From: Bradyrhizobium sp. 149
GTDB lineage: Bacteria > Pseudomonadota > Alphaproteobacteria > Rhizobiales > Xanthobacteraceae
Length of the DNA: 64,000 nucleotides
Assembly (NCBI RefSeq): GCF_023073915.1
Contig: NZ_JADPKK010000022.1
Span: 930,001-994,000, forward strand
Direction of reading: 5' to 3'
Made by a program: the position numbers and the translations under genes. This document shows, in pieces, positions 1 through 8,619 of this stretch (within the stretch, counting starts at the first letter, position 1; each line of letters starts with the position of its first letter). Below the pieces are notes generated by a model. That model worked only from the letters and a program-made list of their open reading frames with translations. It was not told where the DNA came from and did no database searches.

Positions 1-155
1 GGAATTCCATCTAGGCGCCTTCGACATTGCGCCCGACGCACCGCCACCCTTCACCACGCATTGAGGCAGTCGAAGCGGGCTTGGGATCGGCAGCCCTGCA
101 GATGGCGCAGGCAGCGCAAGGGAACGCGTGGCAGGGGCGTTGCTTTATCATTGCC

Positions 156-305
156 ATGACTCAGATCCCTGCCGTCGACCAGGCCTTCCTGCTGTTGCTC
201 ATCGTGCTCTGTCTTGGCACGTGCCTCATTCGCGCCTTCTGGGAGCTGGAGCAGGTAAGGACGCGCCGGATCGCGTCACCCTCCCGCGCAACGAAGCGTG
301 ACTAG
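156..305 (+). CDS. Small single-span membrane protein, hypothetical
   Basis: A 49-codon open frame starts at an ATG at 156; the frame also stays open from an ATG at 27, but that upstream part is rich in Arg/Pro/His and does not look protein-like. Residues about 8 to 28 form one hydrophobic segment (core FLLLLIVLCLGTCLI) followed by a basic tail with several Arg and Lys, so a single-span inner membrane protein is possible. I do not recognise a family. No strong ribosome binding site is visible, so the call is weak. Confidence 0.3.
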   Translation: MTQIPAVDQAFLLLLIVLCLGTCLIRAFWELEQVRTRRIASPSRATKRD

Positions 306-637
306 GCCGGCCCGCCCGGCCGTGCGTTGGCCGGACGAGGTAATCCCGGCTCTGGACTTGCCGCGGCGACGCGTGCATCGTGAATCGAAGAAACCTGCAC
401 ATTGCCTTGATCTGACTTACCAATCGCGATCCGATGACGGGCGCGCGACTGTTGCCATGGATGACGAAGTGGTTCTGTCATGCAATTGATTGCGCTCGGT
501 TATTCTACACCGCGCGTCGGAGGTCCTGATGAACGCCGGCTGTCGCGCTTGTTAAGGGACGCGACAGCAAGCGCATGACACAAGGTCGCATCGGTGACTG
601 TAGATAAGCGGATCAAGGGAACCTATTTTCGGCGCCG
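306..637. other. Intergenic region upstream of the PrsW-like gene
   Basis: No convincing gene, repeat or RNA is seen in these 332 bases. The last part must carry the promoter of the following protease gene; an AAGGGAA stretch about 12 to 18 bases before its ATG is the likely ribosome binding site. Confidence 0.4.
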
Positions 638-1678
638 ATGTACCTGATTGAAGCGTTACCCACCGTCATCGGAACGGCCGCGATCGCCCCGGCGCTCCTG
701 ATGTTGTGGCTTGTCATTGCCGCCGAGGAACGCCCGGGACCGCCGGCCCAGGTCTGGACCGCGTTCCTGCTGGGCGCGGCCAGCATTTCGCTGCTGGGCC
801 TCGCCCGCGCCCCTTTCGCCAAGATGATCGCAGCCCCGGACAACCCGTGGGCGGCGCTGGCCATGCATTCGATCTTCGGCGTCGCGCTGCCGGAGGAAGC
901 GGTCAAGGTGATCGCCATCGTGCTGGTTGCCTCGACCAAGCGGCGGACCTTCGCCAATCCGATGGACACCGTGGTCTATGGCGCCGCGGTCGGCCTGGGC
1001 TTCGCCGCCTACGAGAACCTCGCCTATCTCGTCCAGCATGCCGAGATGTGGCGCTCGCTGGCCGCCTTGCGCAGCGTGCTGACCGTGCCGTTCCACGGCG
1101 CACTCGGCATCATCGCCGGCGCCTATCTGACCATCGCGCGCGCCGGCACGGCGCTGGGTGCGAACCGCCATCACCGCGACTGGGCCCGTCTCTCCAGCCG
1201 CCTGCTGATCTTCGCAGGCCCGCTCGCCCTGCATTCGGCCTTCGACTTCCCCCTGCTCACGCTCCAGCGCATGCCGGATCTCGACCCGACGCTGCGGATG
1301 TGGTTGGGCGGCGCGAGCCTGCTGATCGGCTTCAGCTCGATCGCCTTCGCCATCCGCCTGGTGCGGCGCGTCGCGCGCCATCACGCCCCCCGGACCGACG
1401 TCGCGCGCGAGCGCCTCAGCCAGCTCCGCCGGATGTGGGCGCTGCTGCTCGCAGGCGGCGGCGTCGGCTTTCTCGGTCTTGCCTTCGTGCTGACCTCGAT
1501 CCATCACTGGCTCATCAACCCAGAACGCAATCTGACGCTGGCCCTGATCCCGATCGGCCTCGTCTCGATCCTGCTCGGCCTCGCACTTCTGATCGTCACG
1601 ACCGCGATCTATGTTCTCGGCCGCAACCGCATCCGCACCAGCGGCGACGGTTTTTCGTCGGCGCACGGCGGCGGCTGA
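638..1678 (+). CDS. PrsW family intramembrane protease
   Basis: This 346-residue polytopic membrane protein carries the motif set of the PrsW family of intramembrane peptidases: EEAVK at residues 86-90, YENLAYL around the Glu at 126, a His at 153 (PFHGAL) and HSAFDF with His199. In Gram-positive bacteria PrsW cleaves an anti-sigma factor; the substrate here is unknown. Hydrophobic segments run from the N terminus (residues 8-28) to the C terminus, and the region after about residue 215 adds further spans beyond the core domain. It stands alone, with the HdeD-like gene 74 bases downstream on the same strand. Confidence 0.85.
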   Translation: MYLIEALPTVIGTAAIAPALLMLWLVIAAEERPGPPAQVWTAFLLGAASISLLGLARAPFAKMIAAPDNPWAALAMHSIFGVALPEEAVKVIAIVLVASTKRRTFANPMDTVVYGAAVGLGFAAYENLAYLVQHAEMWRSLAALRSVLTVPFHGALGIIAGAYLTIARAGTALGANRHHRDWARLSSRLLIFAGPLALHSAFDFPLLTLQRMPDLDPTLRMWLGGASLLIGFSSIAFAIRLVRRVARHHAPRTDVARERLSQLRRMWALLLAGGGVGFLGLAFVLTSIHHWLINPERNLTLALIPIGLVSILLGLALLIVTTAIYVLGRNRIRTSGDGFSSAHGGG

Positions 1679-1752
1679 ACCGCGGGATGGCAAGCGCGGT
1701 GTGCACGTACTAGATTAGATCGAGCGCACACCTTTCGATCCGGAGTCTGCCC

Positions 1753-2331
1753 ATGACATCGCCTGAGGATTTTTCCCGGCTGCAATCCGCCATGAGCCAG
1801 ACGGTCAAGGCGCATTGGAAGGCTTTCCTGTTCGAAGGCATCCTGCTTGTGGTGCTGGGCCTTGCCGCACTGATCCTGCCGCCGCTCGCAAGCCTTGCGA
1901 TTGCGATCTTCCTCGGCTGGATGTTCCTGATCAGCGGCATCGGCGGATTGATCGCCACCTATTGGGCACGCAGCACGCCGGGCTTCTGGTGGTCGCTGAT
2001 CTCGGCCGCGCTCGCCGTGCTCGCCGGCATGCTGCTGCTGGCGCGGCCGATCCAGGCCGTGCTGACGCTGACCATCGTGCTTGGCGCCTATTTTCTTGCC
2101 GAGGGCGTCGCCACCATCATGTACGCGCTGGAGCACCGCCGCGAGCCCGGCGGCCGCTGGTCGTGGCTCCTGATCTCGGGCCTCGTCGACATCGCGATCT
2201 CGTTCATGGTGATCACGGGATTGCCGAGCTCGGCGGAATGGGCGATCGGCATCCTCGTCGGCATCAACCTGCTGTTCGGCGGCGCCACGCTGATCGGCAT
2301 GGCGCTGGCGGCGCGCAAAAGCAACAGTTGA
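1753..2331 (+). CDS. HdeD/DUF308 family membrane protein
   Basis: A 192-residue protein of the HdeD (DUF308) family: about six hydrophobic segments arranged as a repeated pair-of-helices unit, starting near residue 24 (FLFEGILLVVLGLAALILPP) and ending near residue 185. HdeD of Escherichia coli is linked to acid resistance, but most homologues have no proven role. The ATG follows a short leader containing the weak ribosome-binding stretch CGGAGT. It is probably a single-gene unit, since an attenuated gene with its own leader follows. Confidence 0.8.
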   Translation: MTSPEDFSRLQSAMSQTVKAHWKAFLFEGILLVVLGLAALILPPLASLAIAIFLGWMFLISGIGGLIATYWARSTPGFWWSLISAALAVLAGMLLLARPIQAVLTLTIVLGAYFLAEGVATIMYALEHRREPGGRWSWLLISGLVDIAISFMVITGLPSSAEWAIGILVGINLLFGGATLIGMALAARKSNS

Positions 2332-2399
2332 GGCGCCCGGTGGCCCTCACGTGGCTTTGGGGGGTGACAACCCGCCGATCCCGCGCTATATGACTGACC

Positions 2400-2480
2400 A
2401 TGATCAACGTCGCCACCAGCTTTTATTGGTATTTTAGCTACGACAGCTCGCTGGCGGTGGGAGGATCACGCTCAATCTGA
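2400..2480 (+). CDS. Aromatic-rich leader peptide of DAHP synthase gene
   Basis: A 26-codon open frame lies 86 bases upstream of the DAHP synthase start. Its peptide contains the run TSFYWYFSYDSS, in which six of seven consecutive residues are Phe, Tyr or Trp. That is the signature of a regulatory leader peptide: ribosomes stall on these codons when charged aromatic tRNAs are scarce. The stall codons lie at 2421-2441, just before a CTGGCGG element that can compete with the downstream terminator. Seen directly: the frame, its composition and the hairpins. Inferred: attenuation by aromatic amino acids. Confidence 0.85.
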   Translation: MINVATSFYWYFSYDSSLAVGGSRSI

Positions 2481-2530
2481 CAAATTGCAGCATCTAGTCC
2501 GAACAGCCGCCAGACCTGGCGGCTTTTTTA
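2411..2530 (+). promoter_or_regulatory. Transcription attenuator of DAHP synthase gene
   Basis: The parts of a classical attenuator are present. Segment 1 (CGCCACCAGC, 2411-2420, inside the leader peptide) can pair with segment 2 (CTGGCGGTGG, 2451-2460). Segment 2 contains CTGGCGG, identical to the 3' arm of the terminator, so it can instead pair with the terminator 5' arm CCGCCAG (2507-2513) as an antiterminator. Segment 3 with segment 4 (2516-2523) forms the terminator. Ribosome stalling at the Phe/Tyr/Trp codons would mask segment 1 and favour antitermination. Confidence 0.75.
2506..2530 (+). terminator. Intrinsic terminator (attenuator) before DAHP synthase
   Basis: GCCGCCAG at 2506-2513 and CTGGCGGC at 2516-2523 are perfect reverse complements separated by two bases (so the innermost pair is probably open), followed directly by six T residues at 2524-2529. 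It ends 37 bases before the DAHP synthase start codon and therefore acts before the gene. Confidence 0.85.
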
Positions 2531-2566
2531 TTGGCCGGCAGGTTCTCAAAATGACAGGAGCCCGCC

Positions 2567-3652
2567 GTGCTGAGCACGACCGACGATCTTCGTATCCGCG
2601 AACTGAAAGAGCTGAGCACGCCGGAAGAGGTGATGCGGGAAGTCCCGCGCACGCTCACCGCGACGCGCGTGGTGATGGCGGCACGCAACGCCATCCATGC
2701 GATCCTCAACGGGCAGGACGACCGGCTTCTGGTCGTGGTCGGCCCCTGCTCGGTGCATGATCCCAGGGCCGCGCTCGAATACGCCGAGCGCCTTGCGAGC
2801 TTGCGTGAAGACCTTGCCGACCAGCTCGAGATCGTGATGCGGGTCTATTTCGAGAAGCCGCGCACCACCGTCGGCTGGAAGGGCCTGATCAACGATCCTG
2901 ATCTGGACGGCAGCTTCGACATTAACAGGGGTCTGCGGCTGGCGCGCAACGTGCTCTCGGCGGTGAACAATCTCGGCCTGCCCGCCGGCACCGAATTTCT
3001 CGACATGACGACGCCGCAATACATTGCGGACCTGGTGTCCTGGGCCGCGATCGGCGCGCGCACGACCGAAAGCCAGATTCATCGCGAGCTGGCCTCGGGG
3101 CTGTCCTGCCCGGTCGGGTTCAAGAACGGCACCGACGGCAATGTGCGCATCGCGGCGGACGCGGTGAAGTCGGCCTCGCATCCGCATCATTTCATGGCGG
3201 TGACCAAGCTCGGCCGCTCGGCGATCGCCTCGACCGCGGGCAACGAGGATTGTCACATCATTCTGCGCGGCGGCAGCACGCCGAACTACGATGGGGCAAG
3301 CGTCGCGGCGGCCTGCAACGACCTGGCGAAGTCCGGCGTCGCACCGCTGGTGATGGTCGATGCGAGCCACGCCAATTCGAGCAAGAAGCCGGAAAACCAG
3401 CCGCTTGTGACGGCCGACATCGCCGGGCAGATTTCCGGCGGCGAGAGCCGGATCATGGGGGTGATGATCGAGAGCAATCTCGTCGCCGGGCGCCAGGACG
3501 TGGTGGCGGGCAAACCGCTCGCCTATGGCCAGAGCATCACGGACGGATGCATCGACTGGGCGACCACGGCAACCGTGCTCAAGCAGCTTGCTGACGCGGT
3601 CGAGATCCGGCGCAACACCAAGCGCGCAGGGCGGCACGAGCGCTCCGCCTGA
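2567..3652 (+). CDS. aroG: 3-deoxy-7-phosphoheptulonate (DAHP) synthase, class I AroG type
   Basis: This 361-residue protein catalyses the first step of the shikimate pathway, condensing phosphoenolpyruvate and erythrose 4-phosphate. It aligns by eye along its length with E. coli AroG: DDRLLVVVGPCSVHDP, VYFEKPRTTVGWKGLINDP, GARTTESQIHRELASGLS, PVGFKNGTDG and the DASHANSSKKPENQ segment. The start is a GTG with ACAGGAG seven bases upstream. Sensitive class I enzymes are feedback-inhibited by aromatic amino acids; the isozyme specificity cannot be read here. Expression is probably controlled by the leader peptide and terminator just upstream. Confidence 0.95.
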   Translation: MLSTTDDLRIRELKELSTPEEVMREVPRTLTATRVVMAARNAIHAILNGQDDRLLVVVGPCSVHDPRAALEYAERLASLREDLADQLEIVMRVYFEKPRTTVGWKGLINDPDLDGSFDINRGLRLARNVLSAVNNLGLPAGTEFLDMTTPQYIADLVSWAAIGARTTESQIHRELASGLSCPVGFKNGTDGNVRIAADAVKSASHPHHFMAVTKLGRSAIASTAGNEDCHIILRGGSTPNYDGASVAAACNDLAKSGVAPLVMVDASHANSSKKPENQPLVTADIAGQISGGESRIMGVMIESNLVAGRQDVVAGKPLAYGQSITDGCIDWATTATVLKQLADAVEIRRNTKRAGRHERSA

Positions 3653-3706
3653 CCGAACGATTGCGGGCGGGGTGAGGCTGTCGCACCCTGCCCGCTGCTC
3701 CGGCGC

Positions 3707-3961
3707 CTAGCAGCCGCGGCAGATGCTCTTGATCTTCTTGTCGAGCGCCTGATTTTCCTTGCTGAGGGGATCGTTCGGGTCGCTCAGGTTCTTCTCGCTG
3801 GGCACATCGGCGGCGCGCGGCTGGCGATGGCCCACGGGTGCCAACGGCGTGGATCCAGAGGTCGCGCCCCCCGATGTCGATCCCTTGGGGCTGCCGGTCT
3901 GCGCTACCGCCGCGCCGCCGAGCAAGACCACGAGCGATACTGCCACCATGATCTTCTTCAT
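3707..3961 (-). CDS. Small secreted hypothetical protein
   Basis: An 84-residue protein with a clear signal peptide (MKKIMVAVSLVVLLGGAAVAQ) and a mature part rich in Gly, Ser, Thr and Pro that ends in a charged stretch with two cysteines (SICRGC). The start chosen is the ATG with GGAGGGAGA just upstream; the frame is open further but that part is Arg-rich and unlikely. It is not recognised. It lies convergent to the DAHP synthase gene and downstream of the EpmB-like gene on the same strand. Confidence 0.65.
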   Translation of the reverse strand: MKKIMVAVSLVVLLGGAAVAQTGSPKGSTSGGATSGSTPLAPVGHRQPRAADVPSEKNLSDPNDPLSKENQALDKKIKSICRGC

Positions 3962-4005
3962 GTCTCTCCCTCCATTCCTCGAGCCAGCGTCCCCATCGCG
4001 ACCGC

Positions 4006-5100
4006 TCAGGTCTCGGGCGGATAGAGGTGAACGTCGCCGCAATAATCCACAATACGATAGCGCGTTTCCGATGCCGCATCACCCGCATCAGGTGCGGTAT
4101 TTTGCACCGGCGACACGTAATTCGGCCCCACCGGCGACTTGCCGGCGCCGCCGGGAATGTCGATGACATAGTCAGGCTGACACAGTCCTGACACCCGTCC
4201 GCGCAACTGCCGCATCAACTCCTGCCCCTCGGCGAGCGTCGTTCGCAGATGCGCCGTACCCGGCGCGAGATCGCCGTGATGCAGATAATAGGGCTTGATC
4301 CGGCATTCGACGAAAGCTCGCATCAAATCCGACAGAGCCGTCCCATTGTCATTGACGCCGCGCAAAAGCACGGACTGGCTCACCATGGGAATTCCGGCAT
4401 CGACCAGCCGCGCGCAGGCGGCGCGTGCCGGGCCCGTCAGTTCGCGCGCATGGTTGGCATGCAGCGCCACCCAGGTGGTCGCGCCCTCGACTTTCAGCCC
4501 CGCAACCATCTCGTCGCTGATGCGCGCGGGCTCGGCCACCGGCACGCGCGAGTGAAGGCGGATGATCTTGACGTGATCGATGCCGGCAAGATCGGCCATG
4601 ATCTCGCTCATCCGCCGCGGCGACAACATCAGGGGATCGCCGCCGGTCAGGATCACCTCCCAGATCTCCCTGTGCGAGCGGATGTAGTCGACCGCCGCGC
4701 GATAAGCGCCGTCCGAGAGCGCGTTCTCCTTGCCGGGTCCGACCATCTCGCGGCGGAAGCAGAAGCGGCAATAGACCGCGCAGACGTGAACGAGCTTGAA
4801 CAGCACGCGGTCGGGATAGCGATGCACGATCGCGGGAACCGGCGAGTGCGGGTGATCACCGATCGGATCGGCGTTCTCGCCCGGCTGCATCTCCAGCTCC
4901 GCGGCCGTCGGAACGAATTGACGCGCGATCGGATCGTCGGGATCGGATTTGTCGATCAGTTCGACCAGCGCCGGCGTAATCGCAACCGCGTAGCGTGCGG
5001 CCACACGTTCGAGTGCGGGTAGCGCTTCGGCAGTTACAAGCTGCTCGGCGACAAGTTCGGCCGGCTCGCGCAAAGTGCGTGCAAGATTGCTCTTCGTCAT
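4006..5100 (-). CDS. epmB: Radical SAM lysine 2,3-aminomutase-like protein (EpmB type)
   Basis: A 364-residue radical SAM enzyme of the KamA/EpmB family. The iron-sulfur cluster motif is CAVYCRFC (Cys107, Cys111, Cys114), with GGDPL after it for S-adenosylmethionine binding and a PYYLHHGDLAPGTAH segment typical of lysine aminomutases. EpmB converts (S)-alpha-lysine to (R)-beta-lysine, which EpmA then attaches to elongation factor P. The gene overlaps the end of epmA by four bases (ATGA), and efp lies divergently 160 bases beyond epmA, which strongly supports the EF-P role over a catabolic lysine aminomutase. Confidence 0.88.
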   Translation of the reverse strand: MTKSNLARTLREPAELVAEQLVTAEALPALERVAARYAVAITPALVELIDKSDPDDPIARQFVPTAAELEMQPGENADPIGDHPHSPVPAIVHRYPDRVLFKLVHVCAVYCRFCFRREMVGPGKENALSDGAYRAAVDYIRSHREIWEVILTGGDPLMLSPRRMSEIMADLAGIDHVKIIRLHSRVPVAEPARISDEMVAGLKVEGATTWVALHANHARELTGPARAACARLVDAGIPMVSQSVLLRGVNDNGTALSDLMRAFVECRIKPYYLHHGDLAPGTAHLRTTLAEGQELMRQLRGRVSGLCQPDYVIDIPGGAGKSPVGPNYVSPVQNTAPDAGDAASETRYRIVDYCGDVHLYPPET

Positions 5101-6161
5101 GTCTCACTTAACGTTTCATTTGCAGGCGGCGTCCAGACCACCTGATCAATTCGCGATGCGCCGCTCGCCAGCATCACCAGCCGGTCGAAGCCGAGCGCGA
5201 CGCCGCTCGCCTCCGGCATTTCGGCGACAGCGGCCAGAAAATCCTCGTCCAGCGGATAGGCCTCGCCGTAGCGGCGCTGCTTTTCCGCCATGGACTCCGT
5301 GAAGCGCTTGCGCTGCTCCTCTGCGTCGGTCAGTTCGCCAAAGCCGTTGGCGAGTTCGACCCCGCAGGCATAGACCTCGAACCGCTCGGCAACGCGGGAA
5401 TCGCCGGCCTTCACGCGCGCCAGTGCCGCTTCTGGAGATGGGTATTCGCACAGAATGGTCAAACGCCCCTGCCCCAGATGCGGCTCGACATGCTCGACCA
5501 GGACCTTGCTGAAGAGGTCGGACCAGGTGTCGTCCTCGGCCACGCGGACCTTGCCGGCAGCAGCCCGCGCGAGCGCGGCGCGGTCGCCCTCGCTGCCGGA
5601 AATGGTCGCAAGCAGGTCGATCCCCGCGAACTGCTCGAAGGCGCCGGCGACCGTCAAAAGCTCCGGCTCGGCGAAAGGATCGGCGGTCCAGCCGCGGAAC
5701 GCGAAGGTGCCGATACCGGTGGCCTGCGCCGCACGGGCGACGAGGACGACGCAGTCGGCCATGATGGCGTCATAGGGGGCGTCTGCCCGATACCATTCCA
5801 GCATGGTGAATTCGGGCAAATGCAGGTCGCCCCGTTCGCGGTCCCGGAACACCCGGGCGAACTCGAAAATCCGCCTCTCGCCGGCCGCCAGCAGCTTCTT
5901 GCAGGCGAATTCCGGCGAGGTCCGCAAATATCGGCTCACACGGCTACCGTCGGGCCGCATGATCTCCGTCCTGGGGGCGTGCAGGTGGGTCTCGTTGCCC
6001 GGGGAGACCTGGAGAACGGAGGTTTCGACCTCGACGAAGGCCTGCTCCGCGAAAAATCCCCGTAGAGCCCCGGTGATGGCTCCCCTGGCCTGAAGGAACG
6101 GCCGGCGGTCGAGATGCCGCGAGGGAGACCAGAACGGCGACATCGGCTTGTCCCCAGCCAT
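5097..6161 (-). CDS. epmA: EF-P--(R)-beta-lysine ligase EpmA (GenX/PoxA)
   Basis: A 354-residue lysyl-tRNA synthetase paralogue made of the catalytic core only, without the anticodon-binding domain. Class II motif 2 is visible (RTSPEFACKKLLAAGERR then FEFARVFRDRERGDLHLPEF) and motif 3 near the C terminus (GVALGFDRLVML). It would attach beta-lysine to the conserved lysine of EF-P. An alternative start six codons in (MSPFWSPSRH) has GGGGA eight bases upstream and may be the true one. It is co-transcribed with epmB through an ATGA overlap and divergent from efp. Confidence 0.92.
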   Translation of the reverse strand: MAGDKPMSPFWSPSRHLDRRPFLQARGAITGALRGFFAEQAFVEVETSVLQVSPGNETHLHAPRTEIMRPDGSRVSRYLRTSPEFACKKLLAAGERRIFEFARVFRDRERGDLHLPEFTMLEWYRADAPYDAIMADCVVLVARAAQATGIGTFAFRGWTADPFAEPELLTVAGAFEQFAGIDLLATISGSEGDRAALARAAAGKVRVAEDDTWSDLFSKVLVEHVEPHLGQGRLTILCEYPSPEAALARVKAGDSRVAERFEVYACGVELANGFGELTDAEEQRKRFTESMAEKQRRYGEAYPLDEDFLAAVAEMPEASGVALGFDRLVMLASGASRIDQVVWTPPANETLSET

Positions 6162-6323
6162 CAGCCGGCCGTCCCGCAGGCCAGCAAAATGCTGGCATCC
6201 AACGGCAAAACCAGTATGTTGCGGCCCGAAACGGGTGCCGTGGTCTGATTTGGGGCCCCAGGTCCCCCATCAATTTGACCACGTCCTGGCCTGAGCCGGG
6301 CCAAGCAAGCAGGAAATACAGCT

Positions 6324-6890
6324 TTGAGAGTCATCGCCAGTTCTATTCGCAAGGGCAACGTGATCGAGCAAGACGGCAAGCTATATGTCGTCGTGACCGC
6401 CGAGAACATCCATCCCGGCAAGGGCACCCCGGTCAGCCAGATCGAAATGCGCCGAATCTCGGACGGGGTAAAGATCTCCGAGCGCTACAAGACCACCGAC
6501 CAGGTCGAGAAGGCCACGATCGAAGAGCGCAACTACACCTTCCTGTATGAAGATGGCGACGGCTACCACTTCATGAACCCGGAGACCTATGACCAGGTCC
6601 AGGTGTCCAAGGACGTTATCGGCGACTCGGCGGCCTATCTTCAGGAGGGCATGACCGTCAAGCTGTCGCTGCACGGCGCCAACCCGGTGTCGATCGCCCT
6701 GCCGCAGCGCGTGACGCTGGAAGTGGTCGAGACCGAGCCCGTGACCAAGGGCCAGACCGCCTCCTCTTCCTACAAGCCCGCCGTGCTCTCGAACGGCGTG
6801 CGCACGACGGTGCCGCCGCATATTGCAGTCGGTACCCGCATCGTCGTGATGACCGAGGACGGCTCCTACTCCGAGCGCGCCAAGGACTGA
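6324..6890 (+). CDS. efp: Elongation factor P
   Basis: This 188-residue protein is elongation factor P, which binds ribosomes stalled on polyproline stretches. The three domains are intact and the modified lysine is in the loop HPGKGTP (Lys33). The start is TTG (6324), giving MRVIASSIRKGN, as in related sequences I remember from this genus; no ATG fits. Its putative modifying enzymes EpmA and EpmB are encoded divergently next to it. An EpmC-type hydroxylase is not present in the window. Confidence 0.96.
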   Translation: MRVIASSIRKGNVIEQDGKLYVVVTAENIHPGKGTPVSQIEMRRISDGVKISERYKTTDQVEKATIEERNYTFLYEDGDGYHFMNPETYDQVQVSKDVIGDSAAYLQEGMTVKLSLHGANPVSIALPQRVTLEVVETEPVTKGQTASSSYKPAVLSNGVRTTVPPHIAVGTRIVVMTEDGSYSERAKD

Positions 6891-6935
6891 CGGGGACCAG
6901 AGCGAACACAACAGGTGCCGCCGGGGGGCGAGACA

Positions 6936-8537
6936 GTGGTTGGGAAGGGTTTCCGCTTCGTCTCGCGGCTTCTGGCGTCGCTTTCGCTCCTCATTGCCTC
7001 TCCGCTGGCTGCGGATGAATTCCGCAGTCCCTCGCTCACGGCCCTGCGCGTCGATTGGCGCGCGGCGCTCGACCAGCTCCGCACCGAAATCAACGCCCAT
7101 CCCCGGGCTGCCGAGGATTTCATCTTCGCACCCCGTCGTTCGGTGCCGCGCTACGATCCGCGCGCGATGCCGGCGCTGGTGCAACTCAACGCGATCTCCT
7201 CGCAATTCTTCCCCGGCATCGCGCGCAGTTCCGTGCCCGTGCTGCTGCCGTTCGACCCCGCCGCCTATTTCGAAGCACAGCGCAATGGCGCGCCGGGAGC
7301 ACTCGCGCTGGCGCGTTACCAGGCTGACTTCAATTCCGTCGATGTGTTCGATGTCGGCCCCGCCGGCTACAGCGCGACCTTCTCGTTCGAGCCCGGCGCC
7401 GGCGACGGCATGCCGAGCCGGGTGTTCGCAAGGCCGGTCGAGGTGCAGATCACGGGTTCGGCGCTTGTCTACGACATTGCCGATCCCTCGGGCGGCAAGG
7501 GCGAGCCGGTCAAACCGCTCGCAGCGCTTTACCCGGACCTGCGCAAATTCATCCGGGAAGGCTATGTGCGCTACGCTTTCGCCCGTTTCGGCGTCGCCTA
7601 TGTGGTGTCGATCCAATGCCTCGACAGCGTCGCCAAGCCGCGGCGGCTTGCCTGCAAGGAGGCCTATCCGGTCGCCGAGCGTTTTCTGAAGGCGCTGCGC
7701 GTGGCCGGCGGCCAGCGCCTGCGGCCGCTGACGGACATCGCTTCCAGCATTCTCGATCGTCCCGCAGCCCGTTCGACAGATTTCAGTTACCGGCCGAGCG
7801 GGGACCTCATCCCGAACACCGGCTATCGCAATAAGAGCGGCCATCCCGACGTGATGGCCTATGCACAGATCCGCTTCCCCCTTGAGAAGGCGCCGGCGTT
7901 CGTACGTTCGCAATCCTATGCCAGGCGCGACAAGATCGAGAGCACGACCGCCCATCCCTGGCGCGACAATTTCTGCGAATCCCGCAGTTTCGAGGTCTGG
8001 CAATGCGGCGGCGGCTACGGCCACCAGGGCGAGGACATCCGCGCGGCCGAGTGCCCACCCTCCGGAGACGGCCGCGAAGCCTGCAATCCCAAGCAGCGCG
8101 GCGTTGTCGCCGTGCGCGATGCGAGAGTCATACGCGGCTCCAAGGACCAGGCCGTGACCCTTCAAGTCAACAGCCGGACCGAGCACATCCGCTTCCGCTA
8201 CATGCATATGAATCCGCAGGCGATGAACGCCGACGGCCTACTCCATGGCCGCATCGTATCGGAGGGCGAGAAGATCGGCGTGGTCTCGAACTATCTCGAC
8301 CATCCCGCCGGCACCTCGATGCACCTGCATTTCGACGTGCAAGTGTTTACCCACGACGGCTGGATCTGGGTCAGTCCTTACGTCACGCTGGTCGCCTCCT
8401 ACGAACGCCTGATCCGCGCCCGCGGCCGCGAGGTCGGCCCGGAGATCGCGGGCACGCCGCAGCCGGTCGCACATGCGCTGCCGGAGGATGTGCTCAAGCC
8501 CGACCAACGCGAGGGATCGGGCCGCGACGAGAATTGA
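6936..8537 (+). CDS. Exported M23 family metallopeptidase-like protein
   Basis: A protein of about 533 residues with an N-terminal signal peptide (FVSRLLASLSLLIASPLAADE) and a C-terminal M23 (lysostaphin-type) domain. The zinc motifs are GHQGEDIR (HxxxD) and MHLHFDV (HxH). Such enzymes cleave peptidoglycan cross-links. The first two thirds do not match a family I know. The GTG at 6936, preceded by a GGGGGGCGAG stretch, is preferred; the frame can also start at the GTG at 6915. It follows efp by 45 bases and may read through from it. Confidence 0.8.
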   Translation: MVGKGFRFVSRLLASLSLLIASPLAADEFRSPSLTALRVDWRAALDQLRTEINAHPRAAEDFIFAPRRSVPRYDPRAMPALVQLNAISSQFFPGIARSSVPVLLPFDPAAYFEAQRNGAPGALALARYQADFNSVDVFDVGPAGYSATFSFEPGAGDGMPSRVFARPVEVQITGSALVYDIADPSGGKGEPVKPLAALYPDLRKFIREGYVRYAFARFGVAYVVSIQCLDSVAKPRRLACKEAYPVAERFLKALRVAGGQRLRPLTDIASSILDRPAARSTDFSYRPSGDLIPNTGYRNKSGHPDVMAYAQIRFPLEKAPAFVRSQSYARRDKIESTTAHPWRDNFCESRSFEVWQCGGGYGHQGEDIRAAECPPSGDGREACNPKQRGVVAVRDARVIRGSKDQAVTLQVNSRTEHIRFRYMHMNPQAMNADGLLHGRIVSEGEKIGVVSNYLDHPAGTSMHLHFDVQVFTHDGWIWVSPYVTLVASYERLIRARGREVGPEIAGTPQPVAHALPEDVLKPDQREGSGRDEN

Positions 8538-8619
8538 CGGTTTGCTCGCTCCAATGCCGGGCCGTGCAAAAGATGTTCTCGCACGCACCGCCAGCTCAAA
8601 GGCATAGGGAACAGGATTG

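Noticed and set aside
6381..8207. Long open frame on the minus strand (608 codons) opposite efp and the M23 peptidase
   Set aside because: It mirrors well-supported plus-strand genes with conserved motifs, has biased His/Asp/Arg/Gly composition and no domain; long antisense frames are normal in GC-rich DNA.
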